64,000 bases of DNA from Nitrospira sp. (GTDB lineage Bacteria; Nitrospirota; Nitrospiria; Nitrospirales; Nitrospiraceae): NCBI GenBank assembly GCA_020846195.1, contig JADLEJ010000028.1, forward strand, positions 1 through 64,000. The letters run 5' to 3'. The notes beneath the pieces are model-generated. The model searched no databases and was not told where the DNA came from. It saw nothing but the letters and a program-made list of their open reading frames with translations. Positions 26,574 through 35,900 of the stretch are shown one piece after another (the stretch's first letter is position 1; the number at the start of each line of letters is the position of its first letter). Position numbers and translations under genes: made by a program.

Positions 26574-27980
26574 CTACCGGGTTTGCCAGGACGCGCTCCT
26601 TGTCATGGCCCCCCAGGTCGCTTTCTTCCCGACGATCCAACGGTACAGCCCGATCAATTTCCAGAAGGAATTTAATTGCCGGTAGCCGAAGTTCTCCAGA
26701 AAGGCTCCCAGCAAGAGCAGCAGCACATGTTGAGGTTTGGGATAGACATGGAAGGACATTTCCTCCAAGAGCAGTGCACTGACCGAGAGCAGAATGCCGA
26801 GGCTAATCGCGGCCAAGAGCAAGACGAACCAGGCTTTAAAAGAGATAAAGCCCAGGATAAACCCGATGGTCATGAACACATAGCCGAAGACTTCGATGGC
26901 CGGACCCAGCCACTCGAACAAGGCCATGAAAGGAAATGCCAGCCATCCCACCGCTCCGCCTTTGGGGTGGCAGAGGAGGTCGAGATTGTGGGTCAGGCTT
27001 TCGCAGAGCCCGCGCTGCCATCGGATGCGCTGATTCTTCAGCGTGGCGAGATCCTCCGGAGCCTCCGTCCAGCAAACCGGGTCGGGCGCGAAGGTGATGC
27101 GATAGGGCTTTCCGGCGAGCCGCATGTGCCGGTGGAGCCGCACGACGAGTTCCATGTCTTCGCCGATCGTATCGTGGCGATAGCCGCCGATGCCGATCAC
27201 GGTGTCTTTATGGAAGAGGCCGAAAGCGCCGGAAATGATGAGCATGGCATTGATCGGAGACCAGCCGAGCCGGCCGAAGAGGAAGGCGCGCAGGTACTCG
27301 ACGATTTGAAACAGCGCAAGGAGATTGGTCGGGAGCCCCACCTTCGTTAAAAATCCGTTCTTCACTTCGCAGCCGTTGGCGACGCGGACCGTGCCGCCGC
27401 AGGCGATCGTATGGGGGTCGTCCAGAAAGGGCTGCGCGGCCAGCCGAAGGCTGTCGCGTTGCAGGATGGAATCGGCATCGATGCAGCAAAATAACGGATA
27501 CAGCGAAATGTTGATGCCGGCGTTGAGCGAGTCCGCTTTGCCGCCGTTTTCTTTATCGACGACTCGGAGATTGGGTTGCGCCGGGGCGTGGTAGATCGTT
27601 CGGATCGGCTTCGTGGCCAATCGGGCGTCATAGGCTTCGGGAAACGGAATCAGGCCGAACTCCTCGATCAGGACCTCTAACGTCTTGTCCTTCGACCCGT
27701 CGTTGATGACCACAATTTCAAATTCCGAATAGCTCAGCTGGAGGAGGGATTTGACTGTGGTCGCGATGGTCGCCTCTTCATTGAACGCCGGCACGAGGAG
27801 CGTGATCTGCGGTTCAAATCCGGTGTAGCCATGCGGGAGGCTGTTGAGCGAGCGCTCTTCCATGTAACGCCGCAAATAGATCGCGGCGGCGACATCCAAC
27901 ATCAAGTATCCCGCGGTCAGGCCGAGAAGGTAGAGCAAGAACAGCCATTCGGATATCGATATGAGCGTGTCGAACCACAT
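26574..27980 (-). CDS. Processive family-2 glycosyltransferase (PgaC/BcsA-like), membrane
   Basis: A 468-residue inner-membrane enzyme. One or two N-terminal membrane segments lead to a GT-A domain with VPAFNEE (64-70), NDG (93-95), DAD (168-170), GED (273-275) and QRIRW (317-321), the D,D,D,QxxRW set of processive beta-glycan synthases. Several C-terminal membrane segments follow. It should polymerise and extrude a beta-linked exopolysaccharide, N-acetylglucosamine polymer being most likely given the deacetylase and TPR-barrel genes nearby. The 5' end overlaps the divergent hydrolase-like gene by 20 bases. Confidence 0.88.
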   Translation of the reverse strand: MWFDTLISISEWLFLLYLLGLTAGYLMLDVAAAIYLRRYMEERSLNSLPHGYTGFEPQITLLVPAFNEEATIATTVKSLLQLSYSEFEIVVINDGSKDKTLEVLIEEFGLIPFPEAYDARLATKPIRTIYHAPAQPNLRVVDKENGGKADSLNAGINISLYPLFCCIDADSILQRDSLRLAAQPFLDDPHTIACGGTVRVANGCEVKNGFLTKVGLPTNLLALFQIVEYLRAFLFGRLGWSPINAMLIISGAFGLFHKDTVIGIGGYRHDTIGEDMELVVRLHRHMRLAGKPYRITFAPDPVCWTEAPEDLATLKNQRIRWQRGLCESLTHNLDLLCHPKGGAVGWLAFPFMALFEWLGPAIEVFGYVFMTIGFILGFISFKAWFVLLLAAISLGILLSVSALLLEEMSFHVYPKPQHVLLLLLGAFLENFGYRQLNSFWKLIGLYRWIVGKKATWGAMTRSASWQTR

Positions 27981-29634
27981 CGGTCAGCGTCTTTCCGCCC
28001 GTCGCAGGTGCTGCCTGCGACGGGGCTGCTCTTTCGCACGGTTGACCTGGACGCTCGCGGTTGCGGCGGCCGTGGCCCTGCCGTTACTCGGCCAGGCGGA
28101 AGATATTGCAGTGCCTCGCTCCATTCCCATCTCACCCGCTGTTGCGGAGATCGAGTTGTCGTATGTTGGTGAGCGCACGACTCCTGTCGTGACGCTCGGC
28201 GGTCCGCCCGCTGCCGAGCCTTCTCTTCCTTATCGACCGCTCGCGCCGATTCTTGATCTTCGCGGCCTGTTCGGCGAAGCCCAGGCGTTCGGCTCCTGCC
28301 AGGGCCAGGAGACTCGGCCGCAGGAGGGCATTGACCTGCCATGGATTGCCGGCAGCGGAATGCGATGCGGCCAGCGCATCCCGCTGCATCGGGCAGACGT
28401 TGCCCTGGACCTCTTGTCCTACGGGACGCTGCGGATTCGTGGGCACGCGACCGGCCAGGTTGTCGTGGCATTGGAAGATCGGGCTGGAGGGCAGCGCGAA
28501 GACAATCTTCCGCTCGCGACGGTGACGGGCCCATTCGATCTCACGCTGCCGCTGAAGAAGATCGGCCGGCGGCTGGATCTTCGGTCGCTGACCGCGCTGG
28601 TGGTGTCGGCGGAGACAGCTGGCGCGCACATTGCGTTTGAACAGATTGAAGCCGCGCAGCCGGCACCTGTGCCGGCAAAGCCTGCCGGAGTCGGCTTCTG
28701 GGTCTGGACCTATCGCGAGGCGATCCGCGATCCGCAAGCGCTGTTGGCCATCTGCCTGGTTCAGCGCTGTTCCAGAGTGCTGATTCAAATGCCGTCTCAG
28801 ATGGACGACGACGAGATCTGGCGCCGCTATGCTGGGTTGCTGGCGACGATACAGGAGGCTGGCGTTGCGGCCTTCGCGTTGGATGGATATCCCGAAGCGA
28901 TTCAGGAACCTCTCAAGCTTGCCGATAAGATAGAGAGACTGCTGGCCTTGGTGAAACCCGGTGGAATGTCCGGGGTTCAGCTCGATATCGAACCCTATCT
29001 CTTGCCGGGGTTTTTGCAAGACGAGGCCCAGCTCCGTCGCTACGTTGAGACGATTGAGACGCTGAAGGGCGCCATCGGTAACCGCGTTCGCCTTTCGATG
29101 GTGATTCCCTTTTGGCTGGCGTCGCCGACCCTGGCCGGCCGGCCACTGGCCTACGCCGTCATGGATCGAGTCGATGAAGTGGCGGTGATGAGCTACCGCA
29201 CTGATTTAGATGAAGTGCAGGATATCGCCGAAGACATCCTGCGCTACGGCGACCTCGTCGGGGCGCGGGTCTGGCTGGCGGTGGAGACGACTCCGCTTCC
29301 GGTCGAGCAGCATGTGGTGCTGCGCCGCGAGCCGGACCCCGCCCGGGCCGACGCGATGCTGGACTACGATCGGCGTTTGTTGCAGTGGCTGCCGCTGGCA
29401 GAGGGCGTGAATCGCTCGACTCGGCGGGAGTGGTTTCGCATTCATCGCCGGTTCACGGTCAGGCCGGAGCGGCTCACCTTCGCCGGCCGTTCGCAGGCTG
29501 AGGTGTCCGCGTCGGTGAAGCGGATCGTCGAGATGACCGCGCATCCCAGTTTTGCAGGCGTGATCATCCACGATGTGGACGGGTTTCGAGCGCTGGCGGA
29601 GCCGGGCGTCAAGGATGACGCAAGAAAGCAATGA
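27961..29634 (+). CDS. Exported TIM-barrel glycoside-hydrolase-like protein
   Basis: A 557-residue protein. A long Arg-rich N-region precedes a hydrophobic core LAVAAAVALPLL and cleavage after GQA. Residues about 50-230 look like a carbohydrate-binding beta-sandwich. Residues 235-545 look like a TIM barrel: FWVWTYREAI, SRVLIQMPSQ, GVAAFALDGY, GVQLDIEPYLLPGF with acidic pair D342/E344, VDEVAVMSYRTD and ARVWLAVETTP, an order seen in GH18/GH114-like hydrolases. It could cleave the polymer during export, as the C-terminal half of PgaB does (inference). The start may be further downstream (TTG 28042). The stop overlaps the next start. Confidence 0.7.
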   Translation: MSVSNHIGQRLSARRRCCLRRGCSFARLTWTLAVAAAVALPLLGQAEDIAVPRSIPISPAVAEIELSYVGERTTPVVTLGGPPAAEPSLPYRPLAPILDLRGLFGEAQAFGSCQGQETRPQEGIDLPWIAGSGMRCGQRIPLHRADVALDLLSYGTLRIRGHATGQVVVALEDRAGGQREDNLPLATVTGPFDLTLPLKKIGRRLDLRSLTALVVSAETAGAHIAFEQIEAAQPAPVPAKPAGVGFWVWTYREAIRDPQALLAICLVQRCSRVLIQMPSQMDDDEIWRRYAGLLATIQEAGVAAFALDGYPEAIQEPLKLADKIERLLALVKPGGMSGVQLDIEPYLLPGFLQDEAQLRRYVETIETLKGAIGNRVRLSMVIPFWLASPTLAGRPLAYAVMDRVDEVAVMSYRTDLDEVQDIAEDILRYGDLVGARVWLAVETTPLPVEQHVVLRREPDPARADAMLDYDRRLLQWLPLAEGVNRSTRREWFRIHRRFTVRPERLTFAGRSQAEVSASVKRIVEMTAHPSFAGVIIHDVDGFRALAEPGVKDDARKQ

Positions 29635-31505
29635 CGAACGATTGGACGAGCGAGTGCATGTTGCGGACTGGTCGGATCCTGCGCATGGGGTGCCTTGCGA
29701 TCACCGCATTCCTTGCGACTGCGGGAGGTGGCGGGTTCGCCCTCTCCGCGCAAGCGGCCAGCGCCGAGCCCTCGCCGCGCCGGCTGCTGGAGCAGGGAAA
29801 GTTTTTAGAGCAACAGAAGCAGTTTCCGGAAGCCATCGCGGCCTATCGCCGATATTTGGCGGCGCGCCCGGAGAATGACGAGGTTCGCGCAAGCTTGGCG
29901 AAGCTGCTCTCCTGGCAGCGGCAATGGGACGAAGCGAGCGCGCTCTATCGCGACATCTTGTCCCGCCATCCGCTCGACGACGACAGCCGCGTCGCGCTGG
30001 CGCGAGTGTTGTCGTGGCAGCAGCGCTACCCTGAAGCCACGCAGGAGTATGAGCGGGTGCTCCGCGATCATCCGCAGCATCCCGATGCGCTGACCGGGCT
30101 CGCCGATGTGCTGTTGTGGAGCGGGCATCCGGATCAAGCGATCCCATATTATCAGCGTGCCGTGGAGGCCACCGGCGATCCCGAGATCGCGGCGCGCCTG
30201 CGCTCGTTGACCGCCGAGTCCTCTTCGAAGAACGTCCCGCCGGTTCAACGCCCGACTTCTGCGACGGTGCCGGTTCAGGAAGCCGAGCCCGTCTCTGCCG
30301 ATGCGACGCAGATATTGGAGAGCGGGCATCAACGTGAGCTGGCACGGCAGTATGGCGAGGCAGCCGCGCTCTACCGTGCGGGCCTGCAGCAGTACCCTGA
30401 TCGCGATGATCTGCGCAGCGCGCTGGCGCGGGTGCTCTCGTGGCAGGGGGCTCATGCCGAAGCGACTTCATTGTATCGCGACGTGCTCGCGCGCCATCCC
30501 AAGGATCAGGATGTTCGCGTGGCGCTGGCGCAGGTGCTGTCGTGGCAAAAACAGTTTCCCGAATCGCAGGCCTTGTATGAACAGGTCGTGCAGGAAGCGC
30601 CGCAGCATAACGAGGCTCGCCGCGGACTTGCCGAAGTCGCGCATTGGCAGGGGAATCGGACTGAGGCGCTGGCGCGCTACGAGGCGCTGGTTGCCGAGAC
30701 GCACGATCCGGAGATCGAACAGCAGCTGCGCAACGTGCGGTCCGAGCTGCTGGTGTCGCCGCGGGCGGCTGTGGGGCAAGGGTTGGCGGGGCTCCGGCTG
30801 CCCTATCGAGACTATGCGAAGCTCGGCTATGGGCATTATTCCTACACGAAGGGGATCCCCGATGAACGGGATCTCTTGTTCGAAGTGGCCAAGCCGATCG
30901 GCGATCAGACGGTCGTGGTGCGGGCTGAACCGATCAATCGGTTCGGCTCGCACGATACGCCGCTGTCGGCAGAGCTGTACAGCCCACTCTGGAAACGGGC
31001 CTGGGGGTATGTCGCGGCGCAGGGCACCATCGATCCGCACTTTGCCCCCAACTATTCGGTTGCCGGCGAGGTCGCGCAAGGGTTAGGCGGTATTCACAAC
31101 GGGCTGGCCGCAGTCGAAGTGTCGTTCGGATATCGCCGGTTGAATTACAAGAAGGACGATATCGATCTCTTGATGCCCGGGCTGACGATCTTTCTGCCGT
31201 TCAATCTGTGGCTGACTGAAAAAGTCTATGCCATTCCCGACACCGGGGCGATCACGTTGTCCTCGCAGTTGACCTGGCGGCCGACGGATCGCGTCCAGGT
31301 GTTTGCCTCGGGGTCGTTCGGCACCTCCGGTGAACGGATCGTGGCCGCGCAGGATTTCACCCGGGTGCAGAGTCGAACTATTCAAGGCGGAGTGATCTTT
31401 CCCGTCAATGACCGCTTCTCGGTCGAGGCGTCGGGCTATTACGAAGACCGCGGCATTCTCTACGTTCGGCGGGGCGGCAATCTGAGCCTGCTCTATCACT
31501 GGTAA
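29631..31505 (+). CDS. TPR-repeat outer-membrane barrel protein (YaiO/PgaA-like exporter)
   Basis: A 624-residue protein. A signal peptide ends near AQA, then about eight tetratricopeptide-like repeats in two blocks (55-200 and 235-350) with the recurring LARVLSWQ...Y.EA..LY signature. A C-terminal barrel of about 250 residues follows (LGYGHYSYTKG, LSSQLTWRPTDRVQVFASGSFG) and ends in W. TPR plus barrel is the layout of PgaA, which exports poly-N-acetylglucosamine; the barrel itself resembles YaiO. The start overlaps the hydrolase-like stop (ATGA) and only 3 bases separate it from the deacetylase gene, so these three form an operon. Confidence 0.8.
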   Translation: MTNDWTSECMLRTGRILRMGCLAITAFLATAGGGGFALSAQAASAEPSPRRLLEQGKFLEQQKQFPEAIAAYRRYLAARPENDEVRASLAKLLSWQRQWDEASALYRDILSRHPLDDDSRVALARVLSWQQRYPEATQEYERVLRDHPQHPDALTGLADVLLWSGHPDQAIPYYQRAVEATGDPEIAARLRSLTAESSSKNVPPVQRPTSATVPVQEAEPVSADATQILESGHQRELARQYGEAAALYRAGLQQYPDRDDLRSALARVLSWQGAHAEATSLYRDVLARHPKDQDVRVALAQVLSWQKQFPESQALYEQVVQEAPQHNEARRGLAEVAHWQGNRTEALARYEALVAETHDPEIEQQLRNVRSELLVSPRAAVGQGLAGLRLPYRDYAKLGYGHYSYTKGIPDERDLLFEVAKPIGDQTVVVRAEPINRFGSHDTPLSAELYSPLWKRAWGYVAAQGTIDPHFAPNYSVAGEVAQGLGGIHNGLAAVEVSFGYRRLNYKKDDIDLLMPGLTIFLPFNLWLTEKVYAIPDTGAITLSSQLTWRPTDRVQVFASGSFGTSGERIVAAQDFTRVQSRTIQGGVIFPVNDRFSVEASGYYEDRGILYVRRGGNLSLLYHW

Positions 31506-31508
31506 CGC

Positions 31509-33407
31509 ATGGAACGATCGACCCTCATTCGATTGACCGGAATCGCCACGCTCTTTCTCTCGGTCGTGATCGGATCCTGGATCCTGTTTGGCTCGCGATC
31601 CGTCCAGCCTACTGAGATTGCCCCGCAAGACTTCCACCGGTTTCCCGGCGTCTCCGGGCCCGATCATGCCACCGTCGTCCCGCCGCGCGTGCCAACCTCG
31701 TGGACTGCGTATGGAGAAGGTTCGAAGAGCCGCCTGGCGATCTTGTTGACCGATCCGGATTCCTCCTGGCTGGGACTCGCGCATGGGCTTAAATCCATCG
31801 GGATTCCGTTTCGCATTACCCGCGATGTCCGAGAGGCTCTCACGCATCAGGTGGTGCTGGTCTATCCGACGATTTCGGGGAAGGTGCTGCCTCCAGAAGC
31901 GCTTCGCGCGTTAGCAGAGTTTCCCAAAGCCGGTGGAACCTTGATCGGGATGCAAGTCGTGGGCGGCGGGTTGAACGAGGCCTTCGGTTTTCGCGAAGCG
32001 GTCGCCTCGCGGCAGCGGTACGACCTGCGTTTGGCGGACTCGGATCCGCTGCTGGCGGAGTTGACGGACCCGCGCGAGCGGCACCTGCGCGTCGGCATCC
32101 GAGACAAGGGTGTCGAGGTGATGGGGACGTACGGCTATACCGACAGCGCCGCCCCGCTCGCCCGATTCGACGATGGCACAGCGGCCGTTACGCAGAAAAT
32201 CCATGGACAGGGCCGGGCCTATGCCATCGGGCTCGACCTCGGGTTTTTGCTCCTCAAGGGATACAACAATCGCGGAGAAGAACTTGTCCGGACGTTCGAT
32301 AACCAGTTCGACCCGGCGCTGGATGTCTGGCTGCGGCTGCTGAAGTCGATCTATCGCACCGCCCAGGCCGGCGCGGTGACGCTGGGCACGGTGCCCTTTG
32401 GCAAGTCGCTGTCGGTCATGCTCACGCACGATGTGGATTTTACGCAGTCCATCAAGAATGCGGTGGACTATGCGGAGTATGAACGAAGCCAGGGGCTGGT
32501 GGGCACCTATTTCATTCAAGTGAAATACATTCGCGACTACAACGACGACATCTTCTTCAACGACGAGGGCGTCGCGTATGTGGCGCGCCTGGCGGAGCTG
32601 GGCATGGAGCTGGGGAGCCACACGATTGCCCATTCCCGCGTGTTCAGCGCATTTCCGATGGGCACGGGGCGCGAGGCCTATCCCGCCTATGCGCCGTTCG
32701 TGAAGGACCGGACGACAGCCGTGAACGCCAGCATCCTCGGCGAATTGCGAGTCAGCAAATTTTTGATCGACCATTTTTCAGGCCAGTCCATCGTGTCGTT
32801 CAGGCCGGGCGAGCTCTCCAATCCGTTCAGTCTTCCGCAGGCATTGCTGGCCACGGGGTACCGGTACAGCTCGACCGCGACCGCCAATAATTCGCTGACG
32901 CATTTGCCGTATCAGCTGAACTACGACCGGTTGACGGACAGTGAAGTCGAGCTGTTCGAGTTTCCTGTCACAATCGAAGACGAAGAGTTGCCGAAGATGG
33001 GCGACCGCCTGCCGGACGCGCTGGAGGTTGCGCGCCAAATCGGCCGGTACGGCGGCTCGATGGTGGTCCTCATTCATCCGAACATCCTCGATCATAAGCT
33101 GGCCTTCGAGAAAGGGTTTGTCGAAGGCGTGCGGCCTGTTGCCTGGTTTGGATCGGTCGGGGAATTCGGCCGTTGGTGGGCGGCGCGCAACCGGGTGCAA
33201 TTGGACGTCGCGCCAAGCGGGCGGGGCGGGACCGTTACGATGACGGCTCCAGAGTCCGTGGCCGGGTTGACGCTGGAGGTGCCCGGTGGATGGCGACTCG
33301 ACCCCTCGCACTCGTCGCTGAAGGACATTGAACAGCGTGGGACGACTGTGACGCTTCCTCAGCTGAAGGGCGCCCATACGCTCGCGTTTACCGCCGCTTC
33401 TCGGTAA
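31509..33407 (+). CDS. Membrane-anchored polysaccharide deacetylase (NodB domain)
   Basis: A 632-residue protein with one N-terminal membrane segment (ATLFLSVVIGSWILF). Residues 70-280 resemble a glutamine-amidotransferase-like alpha/beta fold (RLAILLTDPDSS, AGGTLIGMQVVGGG). The NodB domain starts at about 300: THDVD (306-310) provides catalytic base and metal Asp, GSHTIAHS provides metal ligands His371 and His375, and FRPGELSNPF and VVLIHPN give the later motifs. A beta-sandwich of about 80 residues closes the protein. It would partly deacetylate the exopolysaccharide in the periplasm, the job of the PgaB N-terminal domain. Confidence 0.87.
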   Translation: MERSTLIRLTGIATLFLSVVIGSWILFGSRSVQPTEIAPQDFHRFPGVSGPDHATVVPPRVPTSWTAYGEGSKSRLAILLTDPDSSWLGLAHGLKSIGIPFRITRDVREALTHQVVLVYPTISGKVLPPEALRALAEFPKAGGTLIGMQVVGGGLNEAFGFREAVASRQRYDLRLADSDPLLAELTDPRERHLRVGIRDKGVEVMGTYGYTDSAAPLARFDDGTAAVTQKIHGQGRAYAIGLDLGFLLLKGYNNRGEELVRTFDNQFDPALDVWLRLLKSIYRTAQAGAVTLGTVPFGKSLSVMLTHDVDFTQSIKNAVDYAEYERSQGLVGTYFIQVKYIRDYNDDIFFNDEGVAYVARLAELGMELGSHTIAHSRVFSAFPMGTGREAYPAYAPFVKDRTTAVNASILGELRVSKFLIDHFSGQSIVSFRPGELSNPFSLPQALLATGYRYSSTATANNSLTHLPYQLNYDRLTDSEVELFEFPVTIEDEELPKMGDRLPDALEVARQIGRYGGSMVVLIHPNILDHKLAFEKGFVEGVRPVAWFGSVGEFGRWWAARNRVQLDVAPSGRGGTVTMTAPESVAGLTLEVPGGWRLDPSHSSLKDIEQRGTTVTLPQLKGAHTLAFTAASR

Positions 33408-33420
33408 CGCTCCTGCGCGG

Positions 33421-34530
33421 TCAGGCGGCGGACAAGCCGGTTGCGCGAGGCAGAGACTCCTCAAACCGTTTGGCGACAAAGGGCGTCAGGATGTGGCGCT
33501 CCTCGCCCGGGGGCAGGGTTTGCACGAGCAGAGACAACTTCTCGTCGGTCATTGTGGGGAGGACGGACAAGGCTTCAGCGGCCCGGTAGCGCACCCACCA
33601 GTGAACGTCATTGAGCAGTCCGATTAAAATAGCCGAGTCTTCTTCCACTCCCATTTTCCCGAGTGCGGTGGCCGCTTGGACGCGGATGAACCAGGTTGGG
33701 TGGGCCGAGTACTGGCGAACGATCGGAAGATCGCGCGGGTCGCTGCATTGCCCAAAGAGCGACAGGCATCCGGCCAGCACGTCCTCATGCAGGGGCTGCC
33801 GGTCCAGCAGGGGGCGAATCAGCGGCAAGGCGCGATGGCTTCTGGTCGAGGCGAGAAAGCGGAGTAAGCGGGCGGCAATGAGCGGGTCTGCTTGTACGGC
33901 CGCTTCGCCCAGTGCGTGGGCGACGTGCTCATCCCCTGCGCCCTGTAAGATGGCGAGCACTTTAAGCGGGGACCAATCGGCGCGCTGGGATATCAATGGG
34001 ACCAGCACCGGAATGGCCCGCGGGGTATCGATGCGCACAAGAGCGCGGGCGGCCTCCAGCGAACGAAACGCATTGGCATCGTGCGCCAGGTCGACCAGGT
34101 GCGGCCAGACCGAGGGGTCTTTCAAGTGGCCGAGCGTGACGATGGCCAGGAGTTGCTGTCGCAAGGTCCCTTTGGCCAAGTAGTGGCGCACGACCCGATC
34201 CATGCCGGTCCGCCGGATGACCGCGCAGAGCTCGTCCGACGACTCGCCCTTGATGGATTCCTGCAGATGATTCCAGACATAGAGAAACAGCACCCGGTCG
34301 CGCGGGTGGATCGGCGGCAGGGTGTCGGGCGCTTCGATCACGCTCTGGGCCAGGATCGGACGCCAGACGGTCATCATCTGCTGGCGGCGCCGGTCGGTCG
34401 AGACCCGGAGCCGGCGGATGATGAGCGTCCAGCCGAGGAGGAAGAGAATCAGGCCATGAATGGTGACGGTGGCCAGCCATCCAACGTCGATCATCGACTG
34501 GGAGAGGGTATGGTCGGTCACGGCCGTCAT
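33421..34530 (-). CDS. HEAT-repeat protein with N-terminal membrane anchor
   Basis: A 369-residue protein. One membrane segment (VTIHGLILFLLGWTLII) is followed by a cytoplasmic alpha-solenoid of HEAT/PBS-lyase-type repeats: LLAIVTLGHLKDPSVWPHLVDLA, SLEAARALVRIDTPRAIPVLV, VQAATALGKMGVEEDSAILIGLL and WVRYRAAEALSVL. Such scaffolds mediate protein-protein contacts. It converges on the deacetylase gene and heads toward it from the receiver/Hpt cluster on the same strand, so it may link the phosphorelay to the synthase (inference). Confidence 0.82.
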   Translation of the reverse strand: MTAVTDHTLSQSMIDVGWLATVTIHGLILFLLGWTLIIRRLRVSTDRRRQQMMTVWRPILAQSVIEAPDTLPPIHPRDRVLFLYVWNHLQESIKGESSDELCAVIRRTGMDRVVRHYLAKGTLRQQLLAIVTLGHLKDPSVWPHLVDLAHDANAFRSLEAARALVRIDTPRAIPVLVPLISQRADWSPLKVLAILQGAGDEHVAHALGEAAVQADPLIAARLLRFLASTRSHRALPLIRPLLDRQPLHEDVLAGCLSLFGQCSDPRDLPIVRQYSAHPTWFIRVQAATALGKMGVEEDSAILIGLLNDVHWWVRYRAAEALSVLPTMTDEKLSLLVQTLPPGEERHILTPFVAKRFEESLPRATGLSAA

Positions 34531-34543
34531 CCGCTTTCCCCCG

Positions 34544-34942
34544 CTAGGCCGCGATTTTGAGAAAACGGCTCAACCGCGCGGTGAGTTCCCGCGGGTTGAA
34601 GGGTTTCACCATGTAGTCGTTCGCGCCCGTGGCCAGGGCCTGTTGGATGTCGTGCTCGCTCGAATCCGCGGTGAGCATGATGATCGGCACCCGCTGCCAG
34701 TCCGGTTTGTTTCGAATATACGGGAGCAACTGCAGGCCGCTCATGTGCGGCAGCATGATGTCGAGCAGCACGAGGCTGGGCGGCGCCATCGTGTCGATCA
34801 ACTGTTGCGCCTGGAGGCCATCGGGTGCATGGACGATGCGGTACCCGGCGCGTTCCAGTAGGAACTTCAGCAGGCTGGCGGTGTCTTCTTCGTCCTCCGC
34901 CATCAGCAGCGTGGGTTTGTCCGGGTGCGGTGCAGTATTCAT
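34544..34942 (-). CDS. Single-domain response regulator (CheY-like)
   Basis: A 132-residue receiver domain with no output domain. The acidic pocket is AEDEED, the phospho-acceptor is Asp61 in LVLLDIMLP, the switch Thr lies in MLTADSS and the conserved Lys113 in VKPFNP. It must act by protein contact; the HEAT-repeat protein 14 bases downstream is one candidate. It is 36 bases downstream of the Hpt gene. Confidence 0.93.
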   Translation of the reverse strand: MNTAPHPDKPTLLMAEDEEDTASLLKFLLERAGYRIVHAPDGLQAQQLIDTMAPPSLVLLDIMLPHMSGLQLLPYIRNKPDWQRVPIIMLTADSSEHDIQQALATGANDYMVKPFNPRELTARLSRFLKIAA

Positions 34943-34978
34943 GAGACCTCCTGTTCTCGTGTCGCGATCGATTCTCTG

Positions 34979-35314
34979 TCAGTCGAAAACCACCTGAACC
35001 CGTTCGAGATAGGTTGCCAGCGCGTCCAGCTCGGTCCGGATCGGGTCGGCCGCTCCGGATTTGGCCGCCTGTTCCATCGTTGCCCCCATCGTCGTAATGA
35101 GGTCGAATCCATAGCTGCCGCCGGCGCCTTTCATCCCGTGGGCGATCTTGCGGATGGTTTCAAAGTCGCGCTGCGCGAGGGCCTCGCGCATGGCGGCGAC
35201 TTCCTTTTTCCGGTTGGCCATGAACTTCGGCAGCAGCGCCTCGAAGTCCGATTCGATATGGACGATCGGCGCCTGTGGGGCGCCGGAGGATTGATCGAGA
35301 GATGTATGGTTCAT
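34979..35314 (-). CDS. Histidine phosphotransfer (Hpt) domain protein
   Basis: A 111-residue protein. The Hpt motif IAHGMKGAGGSYGF contains the phosphorylatable His59, with a second helix (ITTMGATMEQAAKSG) as usual. The ATG at 35314 has GGAG 8 bases upstream; the longer frame overlapping the next gene is a shadow. It would shuttle phosphate between the hybrid kinases upstream and the two receiver proteins. Confidence 0.9.
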   Translation of the reverse strand: MNHTSLDQSSGAPQAPIVHIESDFEALLPKFMANRKKEVAAMREALAQRDFETIRKIAHGMKGAGGSYGFDLITTMGATMEQAAKSGAADPIRTELDALATYLERVQVVFD

Positions 35315-35328
35315 AGTCTGCGCTCCAG

Positions 35329-35841
35329 TTAGAGGCCTGAGGGCTTCGGGGTCTTGGCCAATCGCCTGTCTGGATTGTTCTGGCAGGCGGCCTTCTTTTT
35401 CCTGCGCCGGCCAGCGACGGTCGGCGAGCGGACCGAATCCGGTGCCGTGGCCGCCGGGGTTGCAGCCGGTACCGGCTCCAGAATGTCTTTCACGCATTGG
35501 ACCAGTTCATGGAAGCCCTGCTGTTTGATGACATATGCCGTGGCCCCTTCGTTCAAGGCCCGCTGGATATCCGGCCCATGGGAATCGGCGCTGAGCATGA
35601 CGATGGGAATGTGCTGCCAGTCTGGGTTGCGGCGCAAGCCAGCGAGCAGCTCGAATCCGTTGACATACGGCACGACAATGTCGAGCAGGACCAAGGCGGG
35701 CGGAAGAATTGTTTCGATCAGGCAGACGGCTTGCCGCCCGTCAGCCGCTCGCACGACCTTGTAGCCCTCGCGTTCGAGGGTCGCTTGGATCAGGCTGCCC
35801 GTATCGGGCTCATCTTCGACGCACAGAATCGTGTGGGTCAT
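35329..35841 (-). CDS. Response regulator receiver protein with basic tail
   Basis: A 170-residue protein. The receiver domain has VEDEPD, phospho-acceptor Asp54 in LVLLDIVVP, a Ser in MLSADS and Lys106 in VIKQQ (the usual KP is KQ). A Pro/Ala-rich linker and a strongly basic segment (GRRRKKKAA) follow, with no recognised DNA-binding fold. The tail could bind nucleic acid or an acidic partner. It lies 14 bases upstream of the Hpt gene. Confidence 0.88.
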   Translation of the reverse strand: MTHTILCVEDEPDTGSLIQATLEREGYKVVRAADGRQAVCLIETILPPALVLLDIVVPYVNGFELLAGLRRNPDWQHIPIVMLSADSHGPDIQRALNEGATAYVIKQQGFHELVQCVKDILEPVPAATPAATAPDSVRSPTVAGRRRKKKAACQNNPDRRLAKTPKPSGL

Positions 35842-35900
35842 GATCGGTCCCTCCTGGAGGTCGAATCGTTATAGCGCCCGGCTGGATTCGGTTCATCGAG

